NCBI RefSeq assembly: GCF_001426585.1
Contig: NZ_LMEI01000001.1
Span: forward strand, 557,317-621,316
Direction: 5' to 3'
From: Streptomyces sp. Root431
GTDB taxonomy: Bacteria > Actinomycetota > Actinomycetes > Streptomycetales > Streptomycetaceae
DNA: 64,000 nt
Position numbers and translations under genes: made by a program. Position 1 is the stretch's first letter, and every line of letters begins with the position of its first letter. Shown here piece after piece: positions 25,984 to 33,934 of the stretch. The notes under the pieces were generated by a model. The model was not told the DNA's origin and searched no databases. It worked only from the letters and a program-made list of their open reading frames with translations.

Positions 25984-26906
25984 GCGTATCCCTCCGTGTG
26001 GTCCGGATGGAAGGAGATCTTCCACTCCCGCTCGGCTCCGGGGCCCGCCATGACGTTGAGGTAGTAGAGGTCGTGACCCGGCTGGGCGATCGACGGCCCG
26101 TGCCAGCCGTCCGGTACGAGCACGGCGTCGCCGTCCCCGACCTCGGCGAGGAGCTCGGCGCCGCCGGGCCGGGAGGGCGAGATCCGCTGGTAGGCGAGGC
26201 CGTGCGGGCCGGCGATCTCGTAGTAGTAGATCTCCTCCAGGACGGACTCGGCGCCCGGGCGGTGCTCGTCGTGCTTGTGCGGCGGGTAGGAGGACCAGTT
26301 GCCGCCGGGGGTGACGACCTCGACGGCGATCAGCCGGTCGCAGTCGAAGGCTCCGGCGGCGGCGAAGTTCCGCACCTGGCGGGCGCGGTTGCCGCTGCCC
26401 CGCGTCTCGACGGGAACCTCCGGCGCGGGGCCGTAGCGGGCGGGGAGTCGTCGCTCGCACTTCGCTCCTGCCAAAGCGAAGCGGCCTCCCGCGCCGGAGG
26501 CGATCTGGGCGTGGGCGCCGCGCGGTACGTAGGCGAAGTCGGTGACTCCCGCGAACACGTCGTCGCGGCCCTGGAGTTCGATCACTTGGCCGTCCACGCG
26601 CACGCTACAGGCACCGGCTAGAGGAAGCACGACCCATTCGGAATCCCCGCTCTCGAAGGGCTGGTTCTCGCCCGGCCCGAGGGTGAGGACCCGGAGGGCG
26701 GAGTGCTCCCAGCCGGCCTGTCCGGGGTCGATGCGGAGCGCGTACGGCCCGTGGGCGGTGGATCCGGCGGGCAGGTGGAGGCGGCCGGTTCGCGTGGGGC
26801 CGGGGGCAGAGCCGGGGTCGGGGGCGGAGCCGGGGTCGGGGGCGGGTCCGGGGTCGGGGTCGGGTCCGGGGTCGGGGCCGGGGTTCATGGCGGGGCCGGG
26901 GTTCAT
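25980..26906 (-). CDS. iolB: 5-deoxy-glucuronate isomerase with a repetitive N-terminal extension
   Basis: IolB isomerises 5-deoxy-glucuronate to 2-deoxy-5-keto-gluconate. In the 308-aa product, the bicupin is recognisable from ESGDSEWVVLPLAGACSV, SSYPPHKHDEHRP with metal-binding His residues, EEIYYYEI and VLVPDGWHGPS. Residues 1-38 are an unusual Pro/Gly/Asp/Ala tract (MNPGPAMNPGPDPGPDPDPG and on) encoded by a repetitive GGGGTCGGG-type DNA, and they look like an added, probably disordered tail. The first ATG (26906) is 10 nt after the iolC stop; a second ATG at 26888 is equally possible. Confidence 0.93.
   Translation of the reverse strand: MNPGPAMNPGPDPGPDPDPGPAPDPGSAPDPGSAPGPTRTGRLHLPAGSTAHGPYALRIDPGQAGWEHSALRVLTLGPGENQPFESGDSEWVVLPLAGACSVRVDGQVIELQGRDDVFAGVTDFAYVPRGAHAQIASGAGGRFALAGAKCERRLPARYGPAPEVPVETRGSGNRARQVRNFAAAGAFDCDRLIAVEVVTPGGNWSSYPPHKHDEHRPGAESVLEEIYYYEIAGPHGLAYQRISPSRPGGAELLAEVGDGDAVLVPDGWHGPSIAQPGHDLYYLNVMAGPGAEREWKISFHPDHTEGYA
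26796..26906. repeat. G-rich repeat encoding the Pro-Gly-Asp tail of IolB
   Basis: Imperfect tandem copies of an 18-bp unit (GCGGAGCCGGGGTCGGGG) grade into shorter GGGGTCGGG and GGGCCGGGGTTCATGG units. Because unit lengths are multiples of three, the reading frame of iolB stays open. G-runs on the plus strand could also form unusual secondary structure. Confidence 0.75.
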
Positions 26907-26916
26907 GGGCGCATCC

Positions 26917-27894
26917 CTACCCCTTCTCCGGGATCGTTCCCGTGCCCGCCGCGAGTGCCTCGGCGATCTCCTCCGCGTACGGCATGGCGGAGGAGCAGGC
27001 GAGGCGACCGGCGACGATCGCGCCGGCGGCGTTGGCGTGGCGCAGGGTCGTTTCGAGGTCCCGGCCGGCGAGGAGGCCGTGGACGAGGGCTCCGCCGAAC
27101 GCGTCGCCCGCGCCGAGCCCGTTGACGACCTCCACCGGCAGCGGCGGGACCTCGGCGGACGTGCCGTCGGCGGCGACCGCGAGGACGCCGGCGGGTCCCC
27201 GCTTCACGACGGCGAGCCGGACCGTGCCGGTGGCGAGGAGGGCGCGGGCGGCGGCGTGCGGCTCGCGCTCCCCGGTGGCGACCTCGCACTCGTCGAGGTT
27301 GCCGACGGCGACGGTCGCGTGGCGCAGGGCCTCTGCGTAGTACGGGCGGGCCTCGGCCGGGTCCGTCCAGAACACGGGCCGCCAGTCCAGGTCGAGGACC
27401 GTCACCTCCCGGCCGGCCCGGGCGCGCAGCGCCTCCAGGGTCGCGGCGCGGCTCGGTTCGGCGCAGAGGCCGGTGCCGGTCGCCCAGAAGACCCGGGCGG
27501 CGCGGATCGCGTCGAGGTCGAGCTCGTGCGGGTGGATCTCCAGGTCGGGGGCCTTGGGACGGCGGTAGAAGTGGAGCGGGAAGTCGTCGGGCGGGAACAG
27601 CTCGCAGAAGGTGACGGGGGTGGGGTAGGCGGGGACCTCGGTCACCCAGCGGTCGTCCACGCCGAAGCCCTTGAGATCGTGGTGGAGCGCGGCGCCGAAG
27701 GGGTCGGCGCCGGTGCGGGAGACGAGCGCGGTGCGGCGGCCGAGCCGGGCGGCGGCGACGGCGACGTTGGCCGGGGAGCCGCCGAGGAACCTGCGGAAGG
27801 TCTCGACGCGGTCGAGCCCGACGCCGCTCTGGAGCGGGTACAGGTCCACGCCGAGGCGCCCCATGGTGATCAGGTCGTACGGCTCCGGTTCCAC
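26917..27894 (-). CDS. iolC: 5-dehydro-2-deoxygluconokinase
   Basis: This PfkB-family sugar kinase phosphorylates 2-deoxy-5-keto-gluconate in inositol catabolism. The 325-aa protein has the N-terminal signature GGSPANVAVAAARLG and C-terminal NGLGAGDAFGGALVHGLL with the catalytic Asp, and YDLITMGRLGVDLYPLQ is characteristic of IolC. The GTG at 27894 follows GAGGGG. It opens the leftward block iolC-iolB-iolD-mmsA and is divergent from the iolE-like gene. No iolJ aldolase domain is fused to it. Confidence 0.93.
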   Translation of the reverse strand: MEPEPYDLITMGRLGVDLYPLQSGVGLDRVETFRRFLGGSPANVAVAAARLGRRTALVSRTGADPFGAALHHDLKGFGVDDRWVTEVPAYPTPVTFCELFPPDDFPLHFYRRPKAPDLEIHPHELDLDAIRAARVFWATGTGLCAEPSRAATLEALRARAGREVTVLDLDWRPVFWTDPAEARPYYAEALRHATVAVGNLDECEVATGEREPHAAARALLATGTVRLAVVKRGPAGVLAVAADGTSAEVPPLPVEVVNGLGAGDAFGGALVHGLLAGRDLETTLRHANAAGAIVAGRLACSSAMPYAEEIAEALAAGTGTIPEKG

Positions 27895-27960
27895 GCGCCC
27901 CTCTTTCGCCTGCGGCCCCGCCCTCAGGTCTAGTCGGGCGCCCGGAGGCGTGTCAACGAC

Positions 27961-27972
27961 ATGTCCGGACAT
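27961..27972. promoter_or_regulatory. Palindromic operator candidate between iolC and iolE
   Basis: ATGTCCGGACAT is a perfect 12-bp palindrome inside the 148-nt divergent region, followed by a half-site-like TTCGGAC. The core TGTCCGGACA resembles GntR-family sites (TGT-N4-ACA). One operator could control both inositol transcripts. The cognate regulator is not in the window; assignment is inference. Confidence 0.55.
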
Positions 27973-28042
27973 TCGGACGCCTTGTCCCTGGGTCCGCCCG
28001 CCTGCTTGACGCTCCTCTCCGGCCCCGGCCAAGGTGGCAGAC

Positions 28043-28963
28043 ATGACGAAGCCGTCGTTGTCGCCGTCGCATCCGTCCCGCATCCGTGTCGGCTCCGCCC
28101 CGGACTCCTGGGGGGTGTGGTTCCCCGACGATCCCCGGCAGGTGCCGTGGCAGCGCTTCCTCGACGAGGTGTCCGGCGCGGGCTACGGGTGGATCGAGCT
28201 CGGGCCGTACGGCTATCTGCCCACCGATCCGGCCGTCCTCACGGAGGAGACCGCCCGGCGCGGGCTGCGGGTCTCGGCGGGGACGGTCTTCACCGGGCTG
28301 CACCACGGCCCGGCCGTCTGGGAGCGCACCTGGGCGCACGTCGCCGAGAACGCCGCCCTCGCCCAGGCCATGGGCGCCGGTCATCTCGTCGTCATCCCGT
28401 CGTTCTGGCGGGACGACCGGACGGGCGAGGTCCTGGAGGAGCGCACGCTCACCGCGGAGCAGTGGCGGGATCTGACCCGTCTGACGGAACGTCTGGGGCG
28501 GGAGGTGCGGGAGCGGTACGGGCTGCGGCTCGTCGTCCATCCGCACGCCGACACCCATCTCGACGGCGAGGAGAGCGTGACCCGCTTCCTCGACGCCACC
28601 GATCCGGAGGCCGTCGCGCTCTGCCTGGACACCGGGCACTACGCGTACGCCGGCGGGGACAGCGTCAAGCTGATCGAGAGTTACGGGGAGCGGATCGGCT
28701 ACCTCCACCTCAAGCAGGTCGATCCGGAGGTGCTGGCCCGGGTGGTGGCCGACGAGGTGCCGTTCGGCCCGGCGGTGGCGCGGGGCGTGATGTGCGAACC
28801 GCCGTCCGGGGTACCGGCCCTGGAGCCGGTGATCGCCGCCGCGCAGGCCCTGGACGTGGACCTCTTCGCGATCGTGGAGCAGGACATGTACCCGTGCGAG
28901 CCGGACGTTCCGTACCCGATCGCGCTGCGTACCCGGCGCTTCCTGCGCTCCTGCGGGGTGTGA
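28043..28963 (+). CDS. iolE: IolE-like inosose dehydratase (TIM-barrel)
   Basis: This 306-aa TIM-barrel protein begins with the IolE-type strand GSAPDSWGVWFPDDP and continues YGWIELGPYGYLP. Metal-site candidates are in HPHADTH, CLDTGHYAY and HLKQVDP. IolE dehydrates scyllo-inosose to the trione that IolD opens, so the gene completes the central steps together with the divergent block. The ATG at 28043 has AAGGTGG at a good distance. IolE and IolI/IolH families are related, so the exact reaction is inferred partly from position. Confidence 0.82.
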   Translation: MTKPSLSPSHPSRIRVGSAPDSWGVWFPDDPRQVPWQRFLDEVSGAGYGWIELGPYGYLPTDPAVLTEETARRGLRVSAGTVFTGLHHGPAVWERTWAHVAENAALAQAMGAGHLVVIPSFWRDDRTGEVLEERTLTAEQWRDLTRLTERLGREVRERYGLRLVVHPHADTHLDGEESVTRFLDATDPEAVALCLDTGHYAYAGGDSVKLIESYGERIGYLHLKQVDPEVLARVVADEVPFGPAVARGVMCEPPSGVPALEPVIAAAQALDVDLFAIVEQDMYPCEPDVPYPIALRTRRFLRSCGV

Positions 28964-28972
28964 GCGGCGCAT

Positions 28973-29099
28973 ACCTGTGTGACCAGGGGTGACGCACGCG
29001 GACACGCCGTCGTCCGCGCGAGTCCCTGTGCCTCACTTCCGTCACACAGGTCCCCTCCCCGTCACGCATATCTCCATTACGCGGGTCTTCCGTCACAGG
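28973..29099. repeat. Inverted and direct GTCAC-containing repeats downstream of iolE
   Basis: ACCTGTGTGAC (28973-28983) and GTCACACAGGT (29041-29051) are an 11-bp perfect inverted pair 57 nt apart. Further CGTCACGCA and CCGTCACAG copies lie at about 29059-29099, and GGTGACGCA at 28989. They may fold into a long terminator after iolE or bind a regulator of the small HTH gene at 29236. The 272-nt gap holds no other gene. Confidence 0.45.
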
Positions 29100-29235
29100 C
29101 GCTCGACAGCCGCTCTCCTCCTGTCGGCAGGGGTCGTTCAACGGGCACAGGCTCAGTGATCACCAACGCCCGCCCGCAGCGCCCCCGAACGGCACCCCCT
29201 GCCGCCGCTGCGCGGTGCGCAGGGAGGTACCAGGC

Positions 29236-29433
29236 ATGACGGACAGAAGGCTCTGGTCGTACAAGGACATCGCCGCGCACATCCGCGTCCAGCCGGACAC
29301 GGTCCGCTCCTACCGGAAGCACGGCCTCCTGCCGGCCCCCGACCAGGTCGAGTCGGGCAAGCCCTACTGGTACGCGGACACGATCCGCGCCTGGGTCGCC
29401 AGCCGCCCCGGCAACCGGGCCCGCCGCGACTGA
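29236..29433 (+). CDS. Small MerR/excisionase-like helix-turn-helix protein
   Basis: This 65-aa protein is essentially one winged-helix/HTH unit: LWSYKDIAAHIRVQPDTVRS then YRKHGLLPAPDQ and ADTIRAWVASRPGN. The layout is that of AlpA/Xis and MerR-type DNA-binding domains, without an effector domain. The ATG at 29236 has AGGGAGG upstream. No integrase or prophage gene is nearby, so it is more likely a chromosomal regulator than an excisionase. Confidence 0.8.
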   Translation: MTDRRLWSYKDIAAHIRVQPDTVRSYRKHGLLPAPDQVESGKPYWYADTIRAWVASRPGNRARRD

Positions 29434-29460
29434 CCGTCGCCCCCGCTCCCCCGGCAGGCG

Positions 29461-29500
29461 AGGACGCCGGGCCCCGGAACGCTCCGGGGCCCGGCGTCCT
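29461..29500. terminator. Bidirectional terminator, 18-bp perfect stem
   Basis: AGGACGCCGGGCCCCGGA (29461-29478) pairs perfectly with 29483-29500 around an ACGC loop. It lies between the converging small HTH gene (stop 29433) and MMPL gene (stop 29515). Confidence 0.88.
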
Positions 29501-29514
29501 GCCGCGTCCGGGGG

Positions 29515-31809
29515 TCAGCGCGAGGCGCCGGCGGTCACCTTCTCGGCGGCCGGCTCCGCCAGCGGCGCGGGGCCGTCCGACTCGCTGACGCCGAAGCGGT
29601 CGTGGAAGCGGCGCAGCGGCCCCGGGGCCCACCAGGTGAGGCGGCCGGTCAGCTTCATCACGGCGGGGACGAGGAGGCTGCGGACCACCATCGCGTCCAT
29701 GAGGACGGCGAGGGCGACGCCGAGGCCGAGCATCTTGGTGTTGGTGACCCGTGAGGTGCCGATCGCGACCATGACGACGGCGAGGATCACGGCGGCGGCG
29801 GTGATCAGGCCGCCGGTCCTGCGCAGGCCGAAGCGGACGGAGTGCTCGTGGTCGCCGGTGGCGTCGTACTCCTCCTTGACGCGGGAGAGCAGGAAGACGC
29901 CGTAGTCCATGGAGAGTCCGAAGGCCACGCAGAACATGAGCACGGGCAGCGTGGTCTCGATGTCGCCGGTGGGGGTGAAGCCGAGGAGTCCGGCGAGGTG
30001 GCCCTCCTGGAAGACCCAGACGACCGCGCCGAACATCGCCGTGAGGCTGAGGGCGTTGAGGACGACCGCCTGGACGGGTATGAGGACGCTGCCGGTGAGC
30101 AGGAAGACGAGGAGCAGGGTGGCGAGGACGACGATCGCCGCCGCCCAGGGCAGCCGCTCGCCGAGGGCGTCCTTGGAGTCGACGAGGACGGCGGCCTGGC
30201 CGGTGACGGAGGTGTCGAAGGGGGCGGGCGCGGCGCGGAGTTCGCCCACGACCCGCTGGGCTCCGGCGCCGACGGTCTCGCCCTCGGGCACGACGGTGAA
30301 GTAGGCGTGGCCGGTGCCGCCGCCGCTCGCGGTGACGGGGCCGTCGACCCGGCCGACGCCGTCGAGCGCGGCGATCCGCTCGCGGTAGGCCGCGTACTGG
30401 GCGGGGGTGGCCCGGCCCTCGGCGAGGACGGTGATCGCGCCGCCGGGGTCGCCGGGGAAGCCGCCGCGGAGCTGGTCCTGGACGACCCGGGAGGTGGCGG
30501 TGGTGGGGAGCTGGCGGTCGTCGGCGGTGCCGAATTTCACGCCGAGGAAGGGCAGTCCGAGGAGGACGAGGCCGGCGGCGGTGGCGACGGCGAAGACCGG
30601 CGCGCGGCGCATCACGAGGTCGGCGGCCCGGGCCCAGCCGGAGCCTTCGGCGGCGTCCTGCTTGGGCGGGCGGCCGCGCCGGAGGAGGCGCCGCAGGTCC
30701 AGGGCGTTGACCCGGTCGCCGAGCAGCACGAGGGCCGCGGGGAGCAGGGTGAGGGCGGCGGTCGCGGCGAGGACGACGACGGCGATCCCGGCGTAGGCGA
30801 AGGAGCGCAGGAAGTACTGCGGGAAGACGAGCATCGCGGAGAGCGAGACGGCGACGGTCAGCGCGGAGAACAGCACGGTCCGCCCCGCGGTGCGCAGCGT
30901 GGTGCGGACGGCGGTGTACGTGTCGGCGCCGGCGGCGAGCTCCTCGCGGTAGCGGCGGACGACGAAGAGGGCGTAGTCGATCGCGAGTCCGAGACCGAGG
31001 GCGGTCGTCAGGTTCTGGGCGAAGACCGAGACGTCCGTGAACTCGGTGATGCCGCGCAGGACGGCGTTGGTGCCGAGGATGGCGACGATGCCGACGCCGA
31101 GCGGCAGCAGGGCGGCGACGGCGCTGCCGAAGACCATGACGAGGAGGACGAGGGTGAGGGGCAGGGCGATGAGCTCGGCCCGCAGCAGGTCCTCCTGGAT
31201 GATCACCTGCATCTCGTGGCGGACGGCGAGGCCGCCGCCGAGGGTGACCTCGACGGGGCCGTGCGTGCCCCGGTACTCGGGGGCGATCCGGTCGAGGATG
31301 GCGCCGGCGTCCTTCTCCTCGCCGGCGATCCGGGCGGCGATCAGCGCCTGTCGGCCGTCCTCGGAGCGGAGGGCGGGCGAGCCGGTGGACCAGTAGGAGC
31401 CGACGCCGTCGACGCCCGGCTCGGCGTCGAGGCGCTCGGCGAGCCTCCGGGCCTCGGCGGCGACGGCGGGGGCGTCCGCCCCGGCCTCTCCGGCGTCGAG
31501 GAGGAGGAGCAGGTTGGGCTGCGAGCCGGGGAACTCCCGGGCCAGCGCCTCCGTCGCGTACGTGGACTCGGCGGCCGGGTCCTCCCAGCCGCCGCTGCCC
31601 ATCCGGTCGGCGACGCCGCCGCCCGCCAGGACGGCGAGGGCGGTGAGCACGAGCGCCACGAGGAGCGTGAGGCGCGGCCGGGCGGTGACGAACCGCGTCC
31701 ACCCGCCGCCCGTACGCGCGCCGCCCGTCCTCCCGGAGGACGTCCCCCCGGAGGCCGTACCCCCGGAGGCCGTACCCCCTGCGGGCGGTGATTTCTTGAC
31801 TTCGGCCAT
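29515..31809 (-). CDS. MMPL/RND-type membrane transporter
   Basis: This 764-aa protein has twelve predicted helices in two halves, each with one large extracytoplasmic loop. Recognisable motifs are GLGLAIDYALFVVRRYREEL in the first half and AFGLSMDYGVFLLSRVKEEY in the second, the conserved Asp-Tyr pairs used for proton coupling in MmpL proteins. A Gly/Thr/Ser-repeat N-tail precedes the first helix. Relatives export lipids or drugs. The ATG at 31809 follows AAGGGGAC. It is divergent from a TetR gene across a palindrome-rich 165-nt region, the usual repressor-pump arrangement. Confidence 0.92.
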   Translation of the reverse strand: MAEVKKSPPAGGTASGGTASGGTSSGRTGGARTGGGWTRFVTARPRLTLLVALVLTALAVLAGGGVADRMGSGGWEDPAAESTYATEALAREFPGSQPNLLLLLDAGEAGADAPAVAAEARRLAERLDAEPGVDGVGSYWSTGSPALRSEDGRQALIAARIAGEEKDAGAILDRIAPEYRGTHGPVEVTLGGGLAVRHEMQVIIQEDLLRAELIALPLTLVLLVMVFGSAVAALLPLGVGIVAILGTNAVLRGITEFTDVSVFAQNLTTALGLGLAIDYALFVVRRYREELAAGADTYTAVRTTLRTAGRTVLFSALTVAVSLSAMLVFPQYFLRSFAYAGIAVVVLAATAALTLLPAALVLLGDRVNALDLRRLLRRGRPPKQDAAEGSGWARAADLVMRRAPVFAVATAAGLVLLGLPFLGVKFGTADDRQLPTTATSRVVQDQLRGGFPGDPGGAITVLAEGRATPAQYAAYRERIAALDGVGRVDGPVTASGGGTGHAYFTVVPEGETVGAGAQRVVGELRAAPAPFDTSVTGQAAVLVDSKDALGERLPWAAAIVVLATLLLVFLLTGSVLIPVQAVVLNALSLTAMFGAVVWVFQEGHLAGLLGFTPTGDIETTLPVLMFCVAFGLSMDYGVFLLSRVKEEYDATGDHEHSVRFGLRRTGGLITAAAVILAVVMVAIGTSRVTNTKMLGLGVALAVLMDAMVVRSLLVPAVMKLTGRLTWWAPGPLRRFHDRFGVSESDGPAPLAEPAAEKVTAGASR

Positions 31810-31883
31810 GACGCGGTGTCCCCTTCACCTGACCCATGTGCGCGCTTCCCGGCAGGTCACATGGGTCGCCCATTGCCATAGAA

Positions 31884-31944
31884 TGACAAACACGAGTGAT
31901 CGCTCGCGTTTCCTTAGAATGCGAGCGACCTCTCGCATTTGTCA
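31884..31944. promoter_or_regulatory. Operator region between MMPL pump and tetR
   Basis: AATGCGAG-CGACCT-CTCGCATT (31918-31939) is an inverted repeat with perfect 8-bp arms. CGAGTGATCGCTCG nearby (31893-31906) is an imperfect one. TGACAAA (31884-31890) and TTTGTCA (31938-31944) form an outer inverted pair. The region is AT-richer than its surroundings and probably contains both promoters, with the TetR protein repressing both. Confidence 0.6.
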
Positions 31945-31974
31945 AACGTGTGTTGAGGAGAGCTGGGGACAGCC

Positions 31975-32652
31975 ATGTCCGAGAAGCCCGAGATGTCCGA
32001 GGATCCGAAGCCGCGCCGCCGCCAGGCGCGCGGCGAGCGCCGCATCACGCAGCTGCTCCAGGCCGCCGCGAACGTCTTCTGCGCGAACGGCTACACGGCG
32101 GCCAGCACCAACGCCATCGCCCGCGAGGCGCACGTCTCGCCCGGCACGCTCTACCAGTACTTCCCGAACAAGGAAGCCATCGCCGTCGAGCTCGGCGGCC
32201 GCCTCATGCACGAGATGCGCGAGGCCCACGGTCAGGCCTTCACCCCGGAGAACCTGGCCCTGCCGCTGCCCGAGCTGCTCGACGCGGTCGTCGACCCGCT
32301 GATCGAGTTCAACTGCGCCAACCCGGTCTTCCTCGCCCTGATGCACGGCTCCGAGATCCCCGGCCGGATCGCGGAGGAGCACGACGCCCTGCACGCCTCG
32401 CTGATCGAGCGGGTCCGCGTCCTGATCGCGCACTACCTCCCGGACAGCCCGCCCGAGGAGTGCGTACGGATCGCCGACATGGCCTTCGCGGTCTTCAAGG
32501 GCGGCCTCGCCTTGGTCCTCGCCGCCCCCGAGGGGCCCGAGCGGGACGCCACGGTCGACGAGCTGAAGCTCGTCCTCCTGCGCTACCTCGACCCGGTCAT
32601 CGGCGGCACCCACCACGCCCGCGACACGCTCACCACGTCTCGGAACCACTGA
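31975..32652 (+). CDS. TetR family repressor
   Basis: This 225-aa protein has the canonical N-terminal HTH (RRITQLLQAAANVFCANGYT then AREAHVSPGTLYQYFPNKEA) after a basic leader. A helical ligand-binding domain follows. It is divergent from the MMPL transporter and is presumably its repressor. The ATG at 31975 has GAGGAG upstream. Its last 23 nt overlap the converging antiporter gene. Confidence 0.93.
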   Translation: MSEKPEMSEDPKPRRRQARGERRITQLLQAAANVFCANGYTAASTNAIAREAHVSPGTLYQYFPNKEAIAVELGGRLMHEMREAHGQAFTPENLALPLPELLDAVVDPLIEFNCANPVFLALMHGSEIPGRIAEEHDALHASLIERVRVLIAHYLPDSPPEECVRIADMAFAVFKGGLALVLAAPEGPERDATVDELKLVLLRYLDPVIGGTHHARDTLTTSRNH

Positions 32653-33844
32653 CCTCCTCGGAGGGCGACACCTCCTCTCCCGCCCGCGCCCGCAGCTTCA
32701 GCGCGAGCAGCGGGAAGACGAGGACGGAGACCATGCCGGCCCCGACGAGCGCCGCCGCGTCGCCCGCCGACAGCTCGTGGTCGTCCACGCCGATGGTCGT
32801 GATCGCGACGACGAGCGGCAGCGCCGTGGAGCCGTAGAGGACGAGCCCGCCCCGGTCCGCGCGGTCGAGGTCGCGCGGGGCGAGGAACCAGATCGGCCCG
32901 CCGCGCACGACCAGGAAGAGCAGCAGGAAGACCGGCAGGAGGAGCAGGGTCCGGCCGCCGGAGAGCAGCGAGTCCAGGTCGAACTCGATGCCGGTGACGA
33001 CGAAGAAGACCGGGACGAGGAAGCCGAAGCCGACGGCCTCGATCTTCGCCAGGATCTCCGGGCCGGAATCGGGCGCGGCCCCGGTCAGTACGAGCCGGGT
33101 GACGAGCCCGGCCGCGAAGGCGCCGAGCAGCACGTCGAGCCCGAGCGCCGTCGAGGCCCCCAGCATCAGCGCGAGCAGCAGGAAGACGAACCGGACGGCG
33201 AACTGGCCGCTGCTGTGCAGGGTCTTGGCGATGACCCGGGAGAACCACGGCGGGCGCGGGCGCAGCGCCCAGAAGACGGCGGCGGCCGTGAGCGCGGCGA
33301 AGACCGCGAGGAGCGCGGTCGACTCGGCCGCGGCGCGCCCGCTGAGCAGCAGCGCCATCGCGATGATCGGGCCGAACTCGCCGACCGCGCCGAAGGCCAT
33401 GACGACGGAGCCGAAGCGGCCGTGGAGCTGCCCGGCGTCCCGCAGCACGGGCAGGACGGTGCCGAGCGCGGTGCTGGTGAGCGCCACCCCGATGAAGACG
33501 CCCTTGGCATAGCCGCCGCCGAGCAGGATCCCGGTGCCGAGCCCGAGGGCGAGGGCGGCGACCCAGGCCCAGACGGCGCGCTTGAGGGTGTCGCCGCGGA
33601 CCTTGCCGAACTCGATCTCGTACCCCGCGAGGAAGATCAGCATGGTGAGGCCGAGCTGGGAGAGGCCGTCGATCAGCTCGCTGGGGTGGGCCCAGCCCAG
33701 GACGTCGGGGCCGATGAGGATGCCGAGCAGGATCTCGAAGATGACGAGGGGTACGGGGATCCGGCGTCCCACCGCGTAGGCGAGCAGCGGCGCCAGGACG
33801 GCGATCGCCATGATCAGGATCAGCGTGCTCCCCGAATGCGACAT
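32630..33844 (-). CDS. CPA2-type cation:proton antiporter
   Basis: This 404-aa protein has about twelve membrane helices, with GILIGPDVLGW, LAGYEIEFGKVRGD, ALTSTALGTVLPVL and GAVGEFGPIIAMAL. These are typical of the KefB/GerN-like CPA2 family of monovalent cation/proton antiporters. No TrkA nucleotide-binding domain is attached. It acts in the plasma membrane in pH or cation homeostasis. The ATG at 33844 begins directly before the first helix. The 3' end overlaps the converging tetR by 23 nt. Confidence 0.9.
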   Translation of the reverse strand: MSHSGSTLILIMAIAVLAPLLAYAVGRRIPVPLVIFEILLGILIGPDVLGWAHPSELIDGLSQLGLTMLIFLAGYEIEFGKVRGDTLKRAVWAWVAALALGLGTGILLGGGYAKGVFIGVALTSTALGTVLPVLRDAGQLHGRFGSVVMAFGAVGEFGPIIAMALLLSGRAAAESTALLAVFAALTAAAVFWALRPRPPWFSRVIAKTLHSSGQFAVRFVFLLLALMLGASTALGLDVLLGAFAAGLVTRLVLTGAAPDSGPEILAKIEAVGFGFLVPVFFVVTGIEFDLDSLLSGGRTLLLLPVFLLLFLVVRGGPIWFLAPRDLDRADRGGLVLYGSTALPLVVAITTIGVDDHELSAGDAAALVGAGMVSVLVFPLLALKLRARAGEEVSPSEEVSGSETW

Positions 33845-33934
33845 AACGGGTATTTACCATAGGATCCGGCCATACGCCTCCGTCAGTTGCCCTGCCGGCG
33901 GAGGGACTTGGCGGAGGGACTTGGAGGTCTTCCG

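Noticed and set aside
29236..29433. Excisionase of an integrated element
   Set aside because: No integrase, attachment repeats or tRNA gene nearby.
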